64,000 nt of DNA, taken from assembly GCF_014529535.1 (NCBI RefSeq), contig NW_023503423.1, positions 2,466,473 through 2,530,472 on the forward strand. Reading direction: 5' to 3'. This document shows, piece after piece, positions 33,601 through 44,640 of this stretch. The DNA comes from Bradysia coprophila (taxonomy: Eukaryota > Arthropoda > Insecta > Diptera > Sciaridae). The position numbers were made by a program, and so were the translations under genes. Position 1 is the first letter of the stretch. Every line of letters starts with the position of its first letter. Under the pieces are notes generated by a model that made no database searches, was not told the DNA's origin, and was given only the letters and a program-made list of their open reading frames with translations.

Positions 33601-36600
33601 CCAAATTTATACCGTTACCAGCTGATCCACGTGTTTGTAAGGGTGTAAGTGACAAAAGAAAAAGAAGAAATCCTTTTATGTAAACGTTTGACAGTTAACG
33701 CAATAGTTATTTACGTCACGGCAGAGTAAAATAAACCAGGCAGGAGCGGTTCATTTTCGAAACGTCAAATAAGGGACCTAATACACGGGATGAAAATGAA
33801 CTCAAATGAACACTGACATAAATTGAAAAATTTTATTCGCAAAATATCAAGGGCTACTGGATTATTCAGGTCCCTAGTCAAACAAGCGCTCCTGCCTGGT
33901 TAACTTTACTCTTTCGTGTTTACGTATATGTCACTTCGTTCGGGCTAAAAGTCGGGAAATTGTCTAAAATATACTTTTCATGGTGAGGGCTTAAATTTCG
34001 AGAAAAATTCCGCAATTTATGCCCAAGACATGAAAAAGTTCTTGACTTGACTTGACTTGACTTGAGTAACCAAAACGTGCTCCTGTGAGCGATCCCATGA
34101 GAACATTGGACGTGAGGATTTTGGTTTGATTGTGAGTCAGACCCTAATCCCCCCTTTTCGTTCTCCTTGATTACATTCAAAGCACACATTAGTATGTCTC
34201 CACTCTCCCCGTTCAACTTTCACCTTTCGAACTTAATGTGTGTTCTGAATGCTATCAGTGTAGGGCACACCACTCTGGTTTACTATTTTCTTATATACCA
34301 CAGAGTACTTTCTGTGGTAACTAACTCAACCACCGTCGCTCGATCTATGTGGTCGGACTAGCTACTAAATTTGTGAATGTGCAAAGTTACAATACAATGT
34401 GGAATAATATAATGCCACAAGGAGAAAAACAATTACCTGATAACAAGCCGTTTACATTTTACCTGATACCACACTACTTACAGGCTTTTCTTCATTTTCC
34501 GCACATTTCATTCATGCTTGCCAGCACTTTCAAGCTTAAGTGATTTGGCCAGATACGGATCTACATGCACGAAATTAGCGTAGACCCGTAATTACCATTG
34601 TTATAACAATTGTCGGCAGTGGGGAGATGAACCAACCGCCTGAGCTTTTTCAGTACTCTGCAATATTTCAACATATTTGACTTCTATCATCCTCCTACTT
34701 GCAATCTTTTCCTAGATTATTCGCGAAACTTCATCCTTCAATTGTACACTCTCTTCTTCGAACCGGGAATAAACGTAGGATGGGTGTGATAGTTTTTGCA
34801 GTCTCTCGTATGCAAGGTTCTTTGGTGTGAGTTTCAAGATCACATTCATTCATGGCAGTGACTTCGTCATTTATCGTGTGTACTGTGTACGTTTCAATTC
34901 AGCTATTTGTATCCTCAGTGCGGAAACATCCATTGGCTCATCAATATGTTACATATAAAATAGAGAAAGAGGGAAATATAGTGAGAGAGAAAATTGAGAA
35001 ATTCAACCGCTAATCTGGTTTCTCAGGTTCTTTGGTCAGATATCCCGGAATTCGGTCCAAATGCGGTCCCGCAATAAGGTGACAATTCTTTTATTACTGT
35101 TCATAAAGCACTCCTTTGCGAGTTATACCGGTTGTCTTATAAAATCATTCAGAATGAAAGAATTCAACCAAAGTTACGAAAGGTAACTCAAAGGAGTTTT
35201 TCGGTCCCACAGAATTTCTCCTCTCACGAAATGTAACTCGAAGGTGTTCCCGTTCGGCCCTAGCGCTCTTCTTCCCTCACTAAAGGCTACACAAAACAAA
35301 GGCGTCTCGCTCGACACCAGGGAATTCCTCCTTTTACAAAGCGTAACGCAGCGACATCAGTCATAGAGAGAAGACACATAAGGTCATAAAACCATTGAAC
35401 CTGTGTACACACCCGTTGATGTGCAGACGGGCACACTCGTCGCATTACCTCTGTTTAACCAGCTTTATACCTCTACTTTCATTCATTTTGTCGATTTTGC
35501 GGGCACTGTCCTCCTAAGATTGTCGATGGATTTTAAATTCGGAACTCGCATCAGGACACTTGTTTGAAAATTCCTAATGTAGGACATTGCTAAGCCATGC
35601 TAGAGTCTGGAACATTGTTGAGCCATAAGATTATAAACAGTCTGATGCCATGGAATATTCTGTCGTCAAACAGATTGGTAAATCCAAGCTCTCTAGTATA
35701 AATTACACCTCCATTTCACAAACAATCAACGCGCGTATCCGTATAACATACTTTCGAAACGTTTAAACTCGTTTATTAAAGGAAATTCAATTATTCGTAA
35801 AAAATTTAAAATTATTTTCACGGAGCAAAAAATTTTGCGACCATTCGCATTCACCGCCTACTCAAAACTCCAAGTTATTTAGTTATTTACGTCACGGCAG
35901 AGTAAAATAAACCAGGCAGGAGCGGTTCATTTTCGAAACGTCAAATAAGGGACCTAATACACGGGATGAAAATGAACTCAAATGAACACTGACATAAATT
36001 GAAAAATTTTATTCGCAAAATATCAAGGGCTACTGGATTATTCAGGTCCCTAGTCAAACAAGCGCTCCTGCCTGGTTAACTTTACTCTTTCGTGTTTACG
36101 TATATGTCACTTCGTTCGGGCTAAAAGTCGGGAAATTGTCTAAAATATACTTTTCATGGTGAGGGCTTAAATTTCGAGAAAAATTCCGCAATTTATGCCC
36201 AAGACATGAAAAAGTTCTTTATTCAAACTCAATTCCCCCTTGCAGAGTGATTTTTTGAGTGGCCCAGCTGGTAGAAAACCTCGATACAAATTTGGCTGAA
36301 TTTAATTGTATTTTCATAAGTTTTTCAATAATTTGTGATTGCAGTTGTTGCTTGCTATAAAGAGCCTACACCTGGTTGGTTGGACTGTTTCAGCGGACCA
36401 ACTTACTTACTGGCAGCTATAGGCAACGGTGTACTTCGTACAGTTATGCTGGAAAACGACTTTCTATGCGACATGGTTCCAGTTGATTTTGTCAGCAATA
36501 TGATGATAACAATATCCTGGCGAACAGCGACTGCTAAACCTCGCCGTATTATCGTGTACAATTGTGTAAATAGCAACCGACAACCGATAACGTGGTCCCA

Positions 36601-37839
36601 ATTTGTAAATAATTCTTTAACGCATATCATTCGACATCCGCTGGAAGGTGTTATTTGGTATCCAACCGCTATATTGCATACGAATCGATTAAAGCATACG
36701 ATTCTGCATTATTTGGTACATTATCTACCAGCATATGTTCTTGACCTTGTATCATGGTCAGTGGGTAAAAGACAAATGTAATGCAAACCGTAAAACCTTG
36801 TTGAAATGTTCGGCGAAATGATTTGTGTGTTGTTTTGTTGGCAGTATGGTCAAAACTCAAAACCGGTTAACTGAAGCAGCTGAAATCGGAAGGTACTTCG
36901 TAACGAATCAATGGTACTTCACTGATGACAATATGCGCGAATTGTTGACTTTTATGAGCTCCAGCGATCGAAATACCTTTCAATTCGATGTTACGCAAAT
37001 CAACTGGAATTCTTTCTATGAACCATTTGCAGTGGGACTAAGAACATTCGTGTTCAAGCAAAATCCGAAATCATTGCCAAACAGTAGAAAGAGAATGACA
37101 AGGTACGTGAACCAGTGCAGAAAAAAGCAAGAGTTAACTTTGGGGAGGTTACGCAATCTGTATCTTCGTGATCTCCCCAAAGTTTACAGCCTTGGAAAAA
37201 TGACCATAGTGAGGCACACATCATACTAACGGCACAGTATGATTTTTCTTTTGCTTTGCAACATATACTCGATAGATAGCATGGTGGTGCTGTCGACCAA
37301 AGGAAACCACAAAAATATTTGGCAAACCAGACATATTGAAACGATGACAGCGCCACCTTGACATCTCCCGAGTCCCGAGTTCTTTGGCATTAACAGCAAA
37401 ACGAATCTTGTTAGCTGGCATCACTGACATGTCCTTACGTACATTTAGCTCAGTGATGCCAGCCTTTCAAATAACTTCTTACCTTCATACGATTCGTGTT
37501 GCATTATAGTTATTTATGAAACAAGGATCGTATGAAGGTGCGTCATCAAGTTCGGTGTATCAACCGCGCATCTGATCCCCCTACAGCAAATCGGTCATCT
37601 GTCACTTCACACCAACTATATTTTCATGGACAATGCAATCGAAAACATGTTTTGTAAACGATTTTCTATTTCAATTTTAAAACTTGCCGGCAGTGCCATC
37701 GCTGATATTGAATGACAATGACAAAATTTCTCTTTTCAGATTATATCTGTTGCACCAAACGTCCAAATTTCTGTTAGCTTCATGCACAATCATATCCGTG
37801 TGGAGATCCTTTGTATATTTACGCGGCGCTTTCCGTTGA
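30670..37839 (+). CDS. Fatty acyl-CoA reductase, 9 exons
   Basis: Alcohol-forming fatty acyl-CoA reductase (FAR), which reduces long-chain acyl-CoA to fatty alcohol with NADPH at ER or peroxisome membranes, feeding wax, cuticular lipid and pheromone synthesis in insects. Exons: 30670-30771, 30899-31015, 31555-31599, 31809-32012, 32073-32207, 33455-33575, 36345-36777, 36845-37102 and 37740-37839, about 504 aa. The Rossmann site is [12 protein letters not shown] (residues 23-34). [42 protein letters not shown], catalytic [31 protein letters not shown] and [10 protein letters not shown] follow, then the FAR_C domain and a hydrophobic tail. An upstream ATG at 30635 is out of frame (short uORF). 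The donor of exon 3 (GTTCAT) is non-consensus. Introns 2-8 carry many mobile elements. Paralogue identity cannot be assigned. Confidence 0.94.
31099..31262. mobile_element. 164-bp MITE in FAR intron 2, copy A
   Basis: Terminal inverted repeats of about 38 bp, starting ACTGTGGATTTACATAGCAA, with CGTAAAAGTGACAGATGC inside; the inner hairpin is AATTTCATTCATAAA/TTTATGAATGAAATT-like. Tandem with copy B. Confidence 0.85.
31277..31427. mobile_element. ~150-bp MITE in FAR intron 2, copy B
   Basis: Same structure as copy A (ATAGCAATGTAAATGTGACA to TTTGCATCGCTATGTAAATC) but more diverged at the ends. The two lie head to tail, 14 bases apart. Confidence 0.8.
31675..31803. mobile_element. 129-bp MITE at the 3' end of FAR intron 3
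   Basis: Perfect 16-bp inverted ends TCAATTAAACAGGGGC and GCCCCTGTTTAATTGA. Contains CGACCGGTTTCGTCAGCT, a motif type often seen at retroposon ends. Its right end lies six bases before exon 4, so it supplies most of the 3' splice region. Confidence 0.8.
32255..32475. mobile_element. ~215-bp MITE in FAR intron 5, TTAA-flanked
   Basis: Ends AGTATAGTTTCC and GGAAACTATACT, both next to TTAA. Arms of about 90 bp include GAGCACTCCGTTTAGCCTCC, GTCTACATGACAGTTGTAAA and AACAAAAGAACTGTCACG. Arms are nearly identical, so the element is young. The CACTCCGTTT motif is shared with the element at 410-510, and the TTAA target suits a piggyBac-type derivative. Confidence 0.85.
32845..32985. mobile_element. 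~135-bp inverted repeat in FAR intron 5
   Basis: GTCAATTCTCATTAATTTAA with GAATTCGTAACTTGAC at the left pairs with GTCAAGTTACGAATTC and TTAAATTCATGAGAATTGAC at the right, around a short unique loop. Confidence 0.75.
33704..34043. repeat. 340-bp direct repeat, left copy (FAR intron 6)
   Basis: Identical over its full length, as far as I can see, to 35880-36219. Contains MITE copy 2 of the CAGGCAGGAG family at 33717-33918 plus about 125 bp of flank (CACTTCGTTCGGGCTAAAAG to CAAGACATGAAAAAGTTCTT). Immediately followed by a (GACTT)n microsatellite at 34044-34066. Confidence 0.95.
33717..33918. mobile_element. ~200-bp MITE, CAGGCAGGAG family, copy 2
   Basis: Inverted ends CACGGCAGAGTAAAATAAAC with CAGGCAGGAGCG, and CGCTCCTGCCTGGTTAACTT with TACTCTTTCGTG. 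The core has AAAATGAACTCAAATGAACA. Same family as 7654-7858 and 35893-36094. Confidence 0.85.
34044..35879. other. Unique sequence between the 340-bp direct repeats
   Basis: 1.84 kb inside FAR intron 6. Begins with (GACTT)n. The rest is non-coding and less AT-rich than the surroundings, with no recognisable gene or transposase. Confidence 0.6.
35880..36219. repeat. 340-bp direct repeat, right copy (FAR intron 6)
   Basis: Same sequence and orientation as 33704-34043, offset by 2176 bases. Includes MITE copy 3 at 35893-36094. It ends 125 bases before FAR exon 7. Confidence 0.95.
37135..37200. mobile_element. Short hairpin element in FAR intron 8
   Basis: AACTTTGGGGAGGTTACGCA at the left pairs imperfectly with ATCTCCCCAAAGTTTACAGC at the right. 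The CAAAGTTTACAGCCTTGG end is shared with the hairpin at 61618-61674. Confidence 0.5.
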
Positions 37840-39018
37840 GTCATTCAAAAAATACGATACGCAACACTCAGCACGCATCTTTATTCAAATTCTAATTATA
37901 AAGTGTAGAGGAACAATACAGCGAATTTTGAAGCATTACTGAATCAAGTGAATAAAACGATTTATGAAGAAATGGCAAGCATTTTCATTGAACCAGTGTG
38001 AGCAACTACACATATGGTTTTACCCTGAAAACTACAACAGCACCCTATTCAGCTAAAGAAAAGAAGGTGAAAACGTCAAGATCGAGCAAGTAATGTTTCT
38101 TCCCCAAATAAAACAGTGACGACCGACTTTGAATTGCTGATTGATTTTGATGCTTCGTGTCACACGTTGAATGACGTCACAGTTCCAGGCGTCCCACTTG
38201 TCCGAAATGTCCGAAATTTTACACATTTGTCCGAAATTGTCCGAAATGTCCGAAATTTTCTTCAAGATCTGACCGGATTGAAACTTATAAAAGACTCTAC
38301 AAAAAAAAATCGCCTGCGGCGCGCTTGATACATTTTTCAATTATAATTTCCGTGTATCAATTCTTTGTCTTAAAATTTATATCAACATAGATGATCAGTC
38401 AACAACAGTCATTCGCTAATTAAATAAGTGTTTTACTAAAAACGATTTTAATTTGATTAAATCGTTACTGAATTTGTTAACTTAAACTACTTTCATTTCA
38501 CTCGTCACAATCCGAGCCTCCACATAGATATTTTAATAATCGATGAGATAGACACGCTCTCCTGGTTTATTCAGGATAACTTTAACTTCTGAAGGCAGTC
38601 AAATTCAAAAAACTCTGCATCCCATATTGACAAATTTTTCGGTTGGTTCGGGAACATAGAAAATACCATAAGGAATATGCTTGAGGTGTCTCAATGGAAG
38701 TTGCAACGTCCTTAGGATTTTTATATTTAACAAGGAAAATTTACAAATTCCCTCAAGGTTCAATGGGCTCCAAAACCCAAAAAAACCAAGAAATTTTTTT
38801 CTTGGTATTTCGAAAGTCTACTGTTACTGTAGGGTAATTAAGTACATAAAGTGGTCGCAAAGTGACGTACTGATGTCAAAAATAGATTTATGAATGTGGC
38901 AGTACCGTTTTTGAACACTGGCGTATCGAACTTCGAAAAGTAAAAATACGACTGATGTTTTGAAGGTCGACGTATTAGGCATCAAGCACAAATTTGAAGT
39001 GGGAACAAGCGAACAATA
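37840..39018. other. Intergenic after FAR; TGTCCGAAATTT repeats
   Basis: AATAAA at 37951 may end the FAR transcript. 38199-38262 holds at least four copies of (T)TGTCCGAAATTTT(A), and the same short motif recurs at 39681-39752. No gene recognised. Confidence 0.5.
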
Positions 39019-39336
39019 GTACATTACTATACCAGTGTATAGTATTGCGTTTTATTTTACGAGCGGGGGAAAGGGTTTTCACTAGTGAGAGAAAGGCTAC
39101 ATTTCCTCACTAGTAAAGTAAAATACATTTACTTTACTAGTGAGGTAATGTGGCCTTTCTCTCACTAGTGAAGACCCTTTCCCTCGCTCGTAAAGTAAAA
39201 CGCCATACTTTATACGTGAAATAATTTGATATCTCGTATCACGATGAGTAAAAGTATCTCGGGCTGAAGCCCTCGGATATTTTTGCTCATCTGGATACGA
39301 GATATCAGATTACTTCACTAGTATAGTAATGTACTA
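39019..39336. mobile_element. ~318-bp foldback element with nested inverted repeat
   Basis: The outer ends AGTACATTACTATACCAGTG and CACTAGTATAGTAATGTACT are inverted repeats. Inside, 39050-39205 is another: TTTTACGAGCG with CACTAGTGAGAGAAAGGC and CTCACTAGTAAAGTAAA against their complements. 39225-39310 forms a third (GATATCTCGTATC / GATACGAGATATC around GGCTGAAGCC). Relative of 11880-12060. Confidence 0.8.
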
Positions 39337-40513
39337 TTCTAAGCATTAGTACAAAATTTTTGGAATTGAAGTTGAGGTTCTCGTCTGCGGTAAAAAAGTA
39401 TGTTGCGTGGAAGTTCAACTAGTTTTATATGAATAAAACCGTTCTAAAACTTTTTCTTTCTTTTTTAAATATTTTCAGCCAGGTTTCAGTTAATCCTCAA
39501 ATTTAACAATACTTTTAGTAAAACATTTTTCAAGTCATATATACTCCAAACAAATTTTTGAGCTTAGAATTTGTCACTAAATTCTGCTGATATAAAACGT
39601 TGAAATTTGGTGAGGGAATGATTTTAAATGTCTCACAGACTATTCCTATTGCGATTCTTTAGTGAAAACTGGAAAACATTTGTCCGAAATTTTTTCAGGA
39701 AATGTCCGAAATTTTATACAAATTGTCCGAAATGTCCGAAATTCGGACAGGGCAAAATTTAGTGGGATGTCTGCAGTTCTCCGTTTTGAAACGTCAACTA
39801 TTGTTTCGTTTGAATTTGTATTGTTTTTAATTTCAAGTTGTCATGTAAACGTCACGTAAACGGAGGCAAAACAGACGACTGTGAATTCAGACTTATGCTC
39901 CCGTGGATGCAAACCAATATTGATAATGACGATAATGACTCATTGCGCACTTTGTAACATATTCGAGTGATGAGAGTGAATGTTTGAAATTTTCGCGCCA
40001 CGATTTGAATTCTTATTGACCCAGTAGCAATACCGTTACCATATCGTAGATATTTGACAGTTCACTACACAGCTCGGCGCGGGAGATGTATACGCATACA
40101 TATACACGACATTCCTATACACTCAATACGATGCATCAAAGCGTTGCATACAAATAATAAATATCCATTGCCTGTTTGTCAGTCGACGGTTCAGTTGTCA
40201 AATTTATTATTACAAAAATTACATTTTTCGTGCAAGGCGGGAATCTATTTATTTTCGTTTCGTAGGTAAGTGTTTATGGTCCCATCCGAATGAATTCGAT
40301 GTGGTTGTGAACGGTTGTGGCTGCAGCCCTTAAAGTTTGAATTTGTAAGCGGCACAAAATTAATACAAAATCCAAGGCCCGCGGCATAACCTCATTTTAT
40401 TGGCAACAGAACGCACTTTCATTCGTTTCTGCCAAAAACCAATCGAATTCCATTGATAACGCGCGGAAAAATCTAAATTTTCCATTTGCCAGGCAACATC
40501 ACCAAACTGTTAA
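39337..40513. other. Intergenic and Rcc1 5' region
   Basis: TGTCCGAAATTT repeats at 39681-39752. The right part must hold the Rcc1 promoter. A possible non-coding first exon ends near 40265, before GTAAGTG. Confidence 0.45.
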
Positions 40514-42128
40514 ATGGTTCGAGTGAAGAGACCGCTGCCAAAGGATGAAATTGACGAACCTGCGGCCAAAACATCAAAACTTCAATCTGCTCGACGTAAG
40601 TGTAAGCGTGCACCATTTCTGTCGATAAACGAATGTTCCAATTTGAAAATCCATTTTCCTGCACAGCGTCCGGTATTGAGGTACCGAAACGACTAACAAT
40701 CATCGGCAATCTGTTGAGCTGCGGCCAAAACGAAGTCGGACAACTGGGACTCGGTGAAGACGTACCCGAAAAGACAAGACCGGCCCTCGTACCAAATGTG
40801 TCAAATGTGGTCGACCTGAAGGCTGGCGGAATGCACAGTCTGTATTTGACCGACGACGGTAAGATTTACTCGTTCGGCTGTAACGACGAAGGTGCTCTGG
40901 GCCGAGACACATCCGTCGAAGGTTCCGAACACACACCCAGCCCTGTCGATTTGCCTGCGCCATGTGTCAAAATAAGCGCCGGAGATTCACATTCGGGATG
41001 CTTGTTGGACGATGGCAGAGCGTTTGCTTGGGGATCGTTTCGTGACTCGCACGGTAACATGGGCTTGACATTGGACGGAAACAAACGTTTTCCAATCGAA
41101 ATTGTGCCGAGCGTTAAATTCGTTGACATTGACTCCGGGGCCGATCATCTGGTGTTGCTCTCGAATGATGGTCGAGTGTATACGGTCGGCTGTGCGGAAC
41201 AAGGCCAATTGGGTCGGGTGTCGGCACGGTCTTCGTCTGGGGAAAGTAGACGTGGAAAGAGACAGTTACTCGTACCGGAAATGGTCAATTTGAAGCGATT
41301 GAAGGCTGATGCTATCTTTGCGACTACATACTGGTCAGTTGTGTGATTATCGAAGTGCTGGCTGAACAAACTGTAACACGAAACTGTCGGTTCTCATTTC
41401 AGTACATTCATACGGGTGCAAAATGGATCGGCCGAGAACATACTCGCCTTCGGATTGAACAACTACTGGCAACTTGGACTACCGAAAACGGACGCACCAC
41501 TCTTTACTCCACGGCCCACGAAATTCACCAACGTTAAGTCGATCGTCGGTAAGTTGACGATGGCAGCGTCGCATTCTCGGAACCAGTTGTCCAATTTTTG
41601 CTCTTGATTTCAGGTGGCCAACATCACACGTTAGTTCTGACGAACGACAACAAATGTTGGGCAATTGGACGGAAAGAGTACGGCAGATTGGGCATTGGCG
41701 AGGTGGAAAATGACGTGGATGCACTGGTTCCCATCGAGACATTGAACAACGAGAAGGTGATTCAGTTGGCGTGCGGTGAATCGTGTTCGTTTGCAGTGAC
41801 CGAAAATGGCAAAGTGTTCGCATGGGGCTTCGGATCGAACAATCAATTGGGAACCGGATCGGACGAGGACGCATTGGTGCCGACATTGTTAACAGGTATG
41901 GGTGGATCGGTTTGTCGTTGCGATTGTTGTGCAAAAACGAAAGGAAAAAATTCGTTTTTTTTAACAGGACAACAGGTCAAGGATAAGCAAGTCATTGCCG
42001 TGGCCAGTGGTGGTCAACATACGCTATTTGTTGTAAAAGCTGATTCGACGAAAAATGGGGAACCGAACAAGCAGAATGGTGGACCGAAAGTTGCAGCCGC
42101 TGATACAACGTCAAAGAAGAAGAAATAG
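40514..42128 (+). CDS. Rcc1: RCC1, Ran guanine-nucleotide exchange factor, 5 exons
   Basis: Chromatin-bound exchange factor that loads GTP on Ran and so drives nuclear transport direction and spindle assembly. Exons: 40514-40595, 40667-41333, 41403-41548, 41614-41895 and 41968-42128, about 445 aa. A basic N-terminus (MVRVKRPLPKDE) is the nucleosome/DNA-contact tail. Then come the beta-propeller repeats, each with a GG.H....L...G..... G....GQLG pattern: LSCGQNEVGQLGLGED, AGGMHSLYLTDDGKIYSFG, AGDSHSGCLLDDGRAFAWGS, SGADHLVLLSNDGRVYTVG, GGQHHTLVLTNDNKCWAIGR, FAWGFGSNNQLGTG and SGGQHTLF. The C-terminus is a lysine-rich tail. Intron 4 is only 72 nt, a multiple of three and without a stop. Polyadenylation signal at 42213. 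Drosophila Bj1 is the orthologue. Confidence 0.96.
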
Positions 42129-42212
42129 AATTCCCACACACTGGTCGTCACACTCTGGAAATTTGTTATTTTTTTTGAAAATATTTGTAATTTGAGCTGC
42201 ACTGTCGCTAGA

Positions 42213-42218
42213 AATAAA
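42213..42218 (+). promoter_or_regulatory. Rcc1 polyadenylation signal
   Basis: AATAAA 85 bases after the Rcc1 stop codon; a second AATAAA-like site follows about 20 bases later. Confidence 0.7.
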
Positions 42219-42480
42219 TTTCGTTTTTGAATCAAATAAAATTCAGTTCGGTCGGTTTGTTGTCATTAAATTGAAATTTTCGGGGTTTTCCTTTTTTGTC
42301 AAATGATTGAGCGCAGAGTACGCGCCAAATTGTAGTCGTAGACGGAGTCATTCACAACGATTTAAAAGCAAAGGATGTCCTAGTGTACATCTCAGTCCGA
42401 TTACATCGTGCAGAAAGTGGATTGGCTTCAAATTGAAGAAACTGATGATATGAGGACAATGGAAAGGGGATATTATATTC

Positions 42481-44640
42481 TACCGATAAATTAATTCAAA
42501 ACTACCGATAAAAAATAATAAATGACCGATAAATAGCGAAATTTCCAAGTACCGATAAAAATATTCAAAACTACCGATAACTTTTTACCGATAAAAAGTA
42601 CTAAAGTACCGATAAACTGGTCGTTTTATCGATCATTTATCATTTTCTATCGGTAGTTTATTACTTTCCATCGGTAATTCATTATTTTCTATCGGTAGTT
42701 TAATACTTTCTATCGATCATTAATTATTTTTTATCGGTAGTTCATCATTTTCTATCGGTACTTTAAGGCAATAACGTATTAGTATACGTTGGACCATAAA
42801 TTTATGATACCCAACTAACATCGATTCGAATGGATTTTTTTTTTCTTCAAAATTTGACGTTCGACGTCAGCCATTTCGGAACAGTTTTTGTTTAGGATAA
42901 TATATGACGTCAATTAAAAATAATTTGTGCAATTTTCAATGCTCCATTATTTTCCTATTATTTTCTTGAAAATCGTAGTACGTAATCGTTTTTTGGTTTA
43001 ATTCGCTCCTCAGCATATGGTTTAGTCGGTGTTAAGGAATCTCGCGCCGCGGCATTCACAATAATTCACAAAGTGACATCTTCCTTATACAAAATGTGTC
43101 AAAAAGTGAATTATTGTGAATAACGCGGCGCGAGATTCCTAGCAGCCGGTTTAGTCGTATCTATAAAACAAATATCTTGACGCATCGATTTACACGTATC
43201 TAGCGTATATTTGTCAAAAGTTTCAAAAAGTTTCACAAATTTTGACAAATGTTTCACAAAAATTTGCTAAAAATTTGTAAAACATTTGTCAAAATTTGTG
43301 AAACTTTTGACAAATATTAGGCCCTGTCACAAGCGTTTTTCGTCCATTGCATGCCATTGTAGCCCTTTTTGGTAGCTAAACTGAGAACTTTTCAGCCCAA
43401 GGATCTGATTCCTCAATATTACTAAGGGTATGGGTTACGTAGAATAAGAGAAAAGGTCAGAAAGACACCATTTACTAAATATCCACCAAATAAAACGAAA
43501 AAAAGTTTTAAAAAAAAGCGAGAAAGAAAAACACGAAATCGAAGATTTTATGGAAAAATAAGATTATTCGACCAAGATAAACTTTTTCGGACCACCCTGT
43601 ACATTCCCATTTCTTGATTCGTGTTCAGAATTTAGAGATTCACATATCTCACTTAATATATGTTCGTAAAACACTTAAAAGAAAAGAAAATGGTCCAAAA
43701 TCACGCATTTTCTTCAATACCTTAAAAATTTCGACTTCGATAATTTTTTCGGCCCATCCAGTATTTTCCACAAACTTTTTGTATTCGGAAATGTTGTTCA
43801 GAATTCAAAACTCTACATTTTTCCCGAAGAAACTAATTTTTTATCTTTACGGGTTCTCGTGATATTCAATGAAAAGCGTGAAAATCGGATTTTCGGCTTT
43901 AAGCCGCCGCCAAAAGTTATTGCCCAGGAACCCTGGCACCCTAACTTTTCTTTATCAGGACACTAAACTCTACCGAAAAACACTTTAACATGCTCCGAAC
44001 CTCACTTTGGACACAGGGTTTTCAGTGGCCCCTGCATTACAGTGGAAAAATTACGATTGAAAATCGAAAACATTTTGATTGGAAATCGAAAAAATTAAGA
44101 GAAAGGTCCTCACTGAGGACTCCTCAGTAGAAAAATTTCCATTTGAAATCGGAAAGAAATTAACAGAAAGGTCCTGAGTGGAAACATTTCGATTGGAAAT
44201 CAAAAAAAAAATTAACAGAAAAGCCTCAGTAGGAAAAATTTTGATTCGAAATCGAAAAAAATTAACAGAAAGGTCCTCAGTAGAAAAATTTCCATTTGAA
44301 ATCGAAGAAAAATCAACAGAAAGGCCCCAGTGATGAACTATCGATAGAAAATAATGAACTGCCGATAGATAATAATGAACTACCAATAGAAAATATTGAA
44401 CTACCGATAGAAAGTAATAAACTACCGATAAAAAATGGAATTTGACCGATGAATAGTCGTAAAATTATTAATTTATCGGTATTTTATCACTTTTTACCGG
44501 TAAAAAGTTATCGGTAGTTTTGAATATTTTTATCGGTACTTGTGAATTTGTCTATCGATAATTTATTATTTTCTATCGGTACCGTATTTATCGGTCATTT
44601 ATTATTTCTTATCGGTAGTTTTGAATTAATTTATCGGTCG
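42481..44640. mobile_element. 2.2-kb element with long TACCGATA-repeat inverted ends
   Basis: The left arm 42481-42770 and right arm 44335-44640 are inverted copies made of many variants of CTACCGATARAAAATAATRAA (spacing roughly 19-22 bp). The matching order of variants, including ATATTCAAAACTACCGATAA and CTTTTTACCGRTAAAAAGT, shows one arm is the complement of the other. The interior has a separate inverted repeat at 43030-43140 (GGAATCTCGCGCCGCG and complement), an AATTTGTGAAACTTTTGAC-type repeat at 43210-43315, and a minisatellite at 44045-44335. No transposase recognised. Typical of a foldback-type element. Confidence 0.82.
44045..44335. repeat. ~57-bp minisatellite, about five units
   Basis: Units of the form TTAACAGAAAGGTCCTCAGT then AGAAAAATTTCCATTTGAAA TCG, with variable A-runs. 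It lies just inside the right arm of the TACCGATA element. Confidence 0.8.

Noticed and set aside
33704-36219. Direct repeats read as LTRs of a retrotransposon
   Set aside because: No TG...CA ends, no primer-binding site after the left copy, no gag/pol-like coding in the spacer, and each repeat contains a MITE plus ordinary flank.
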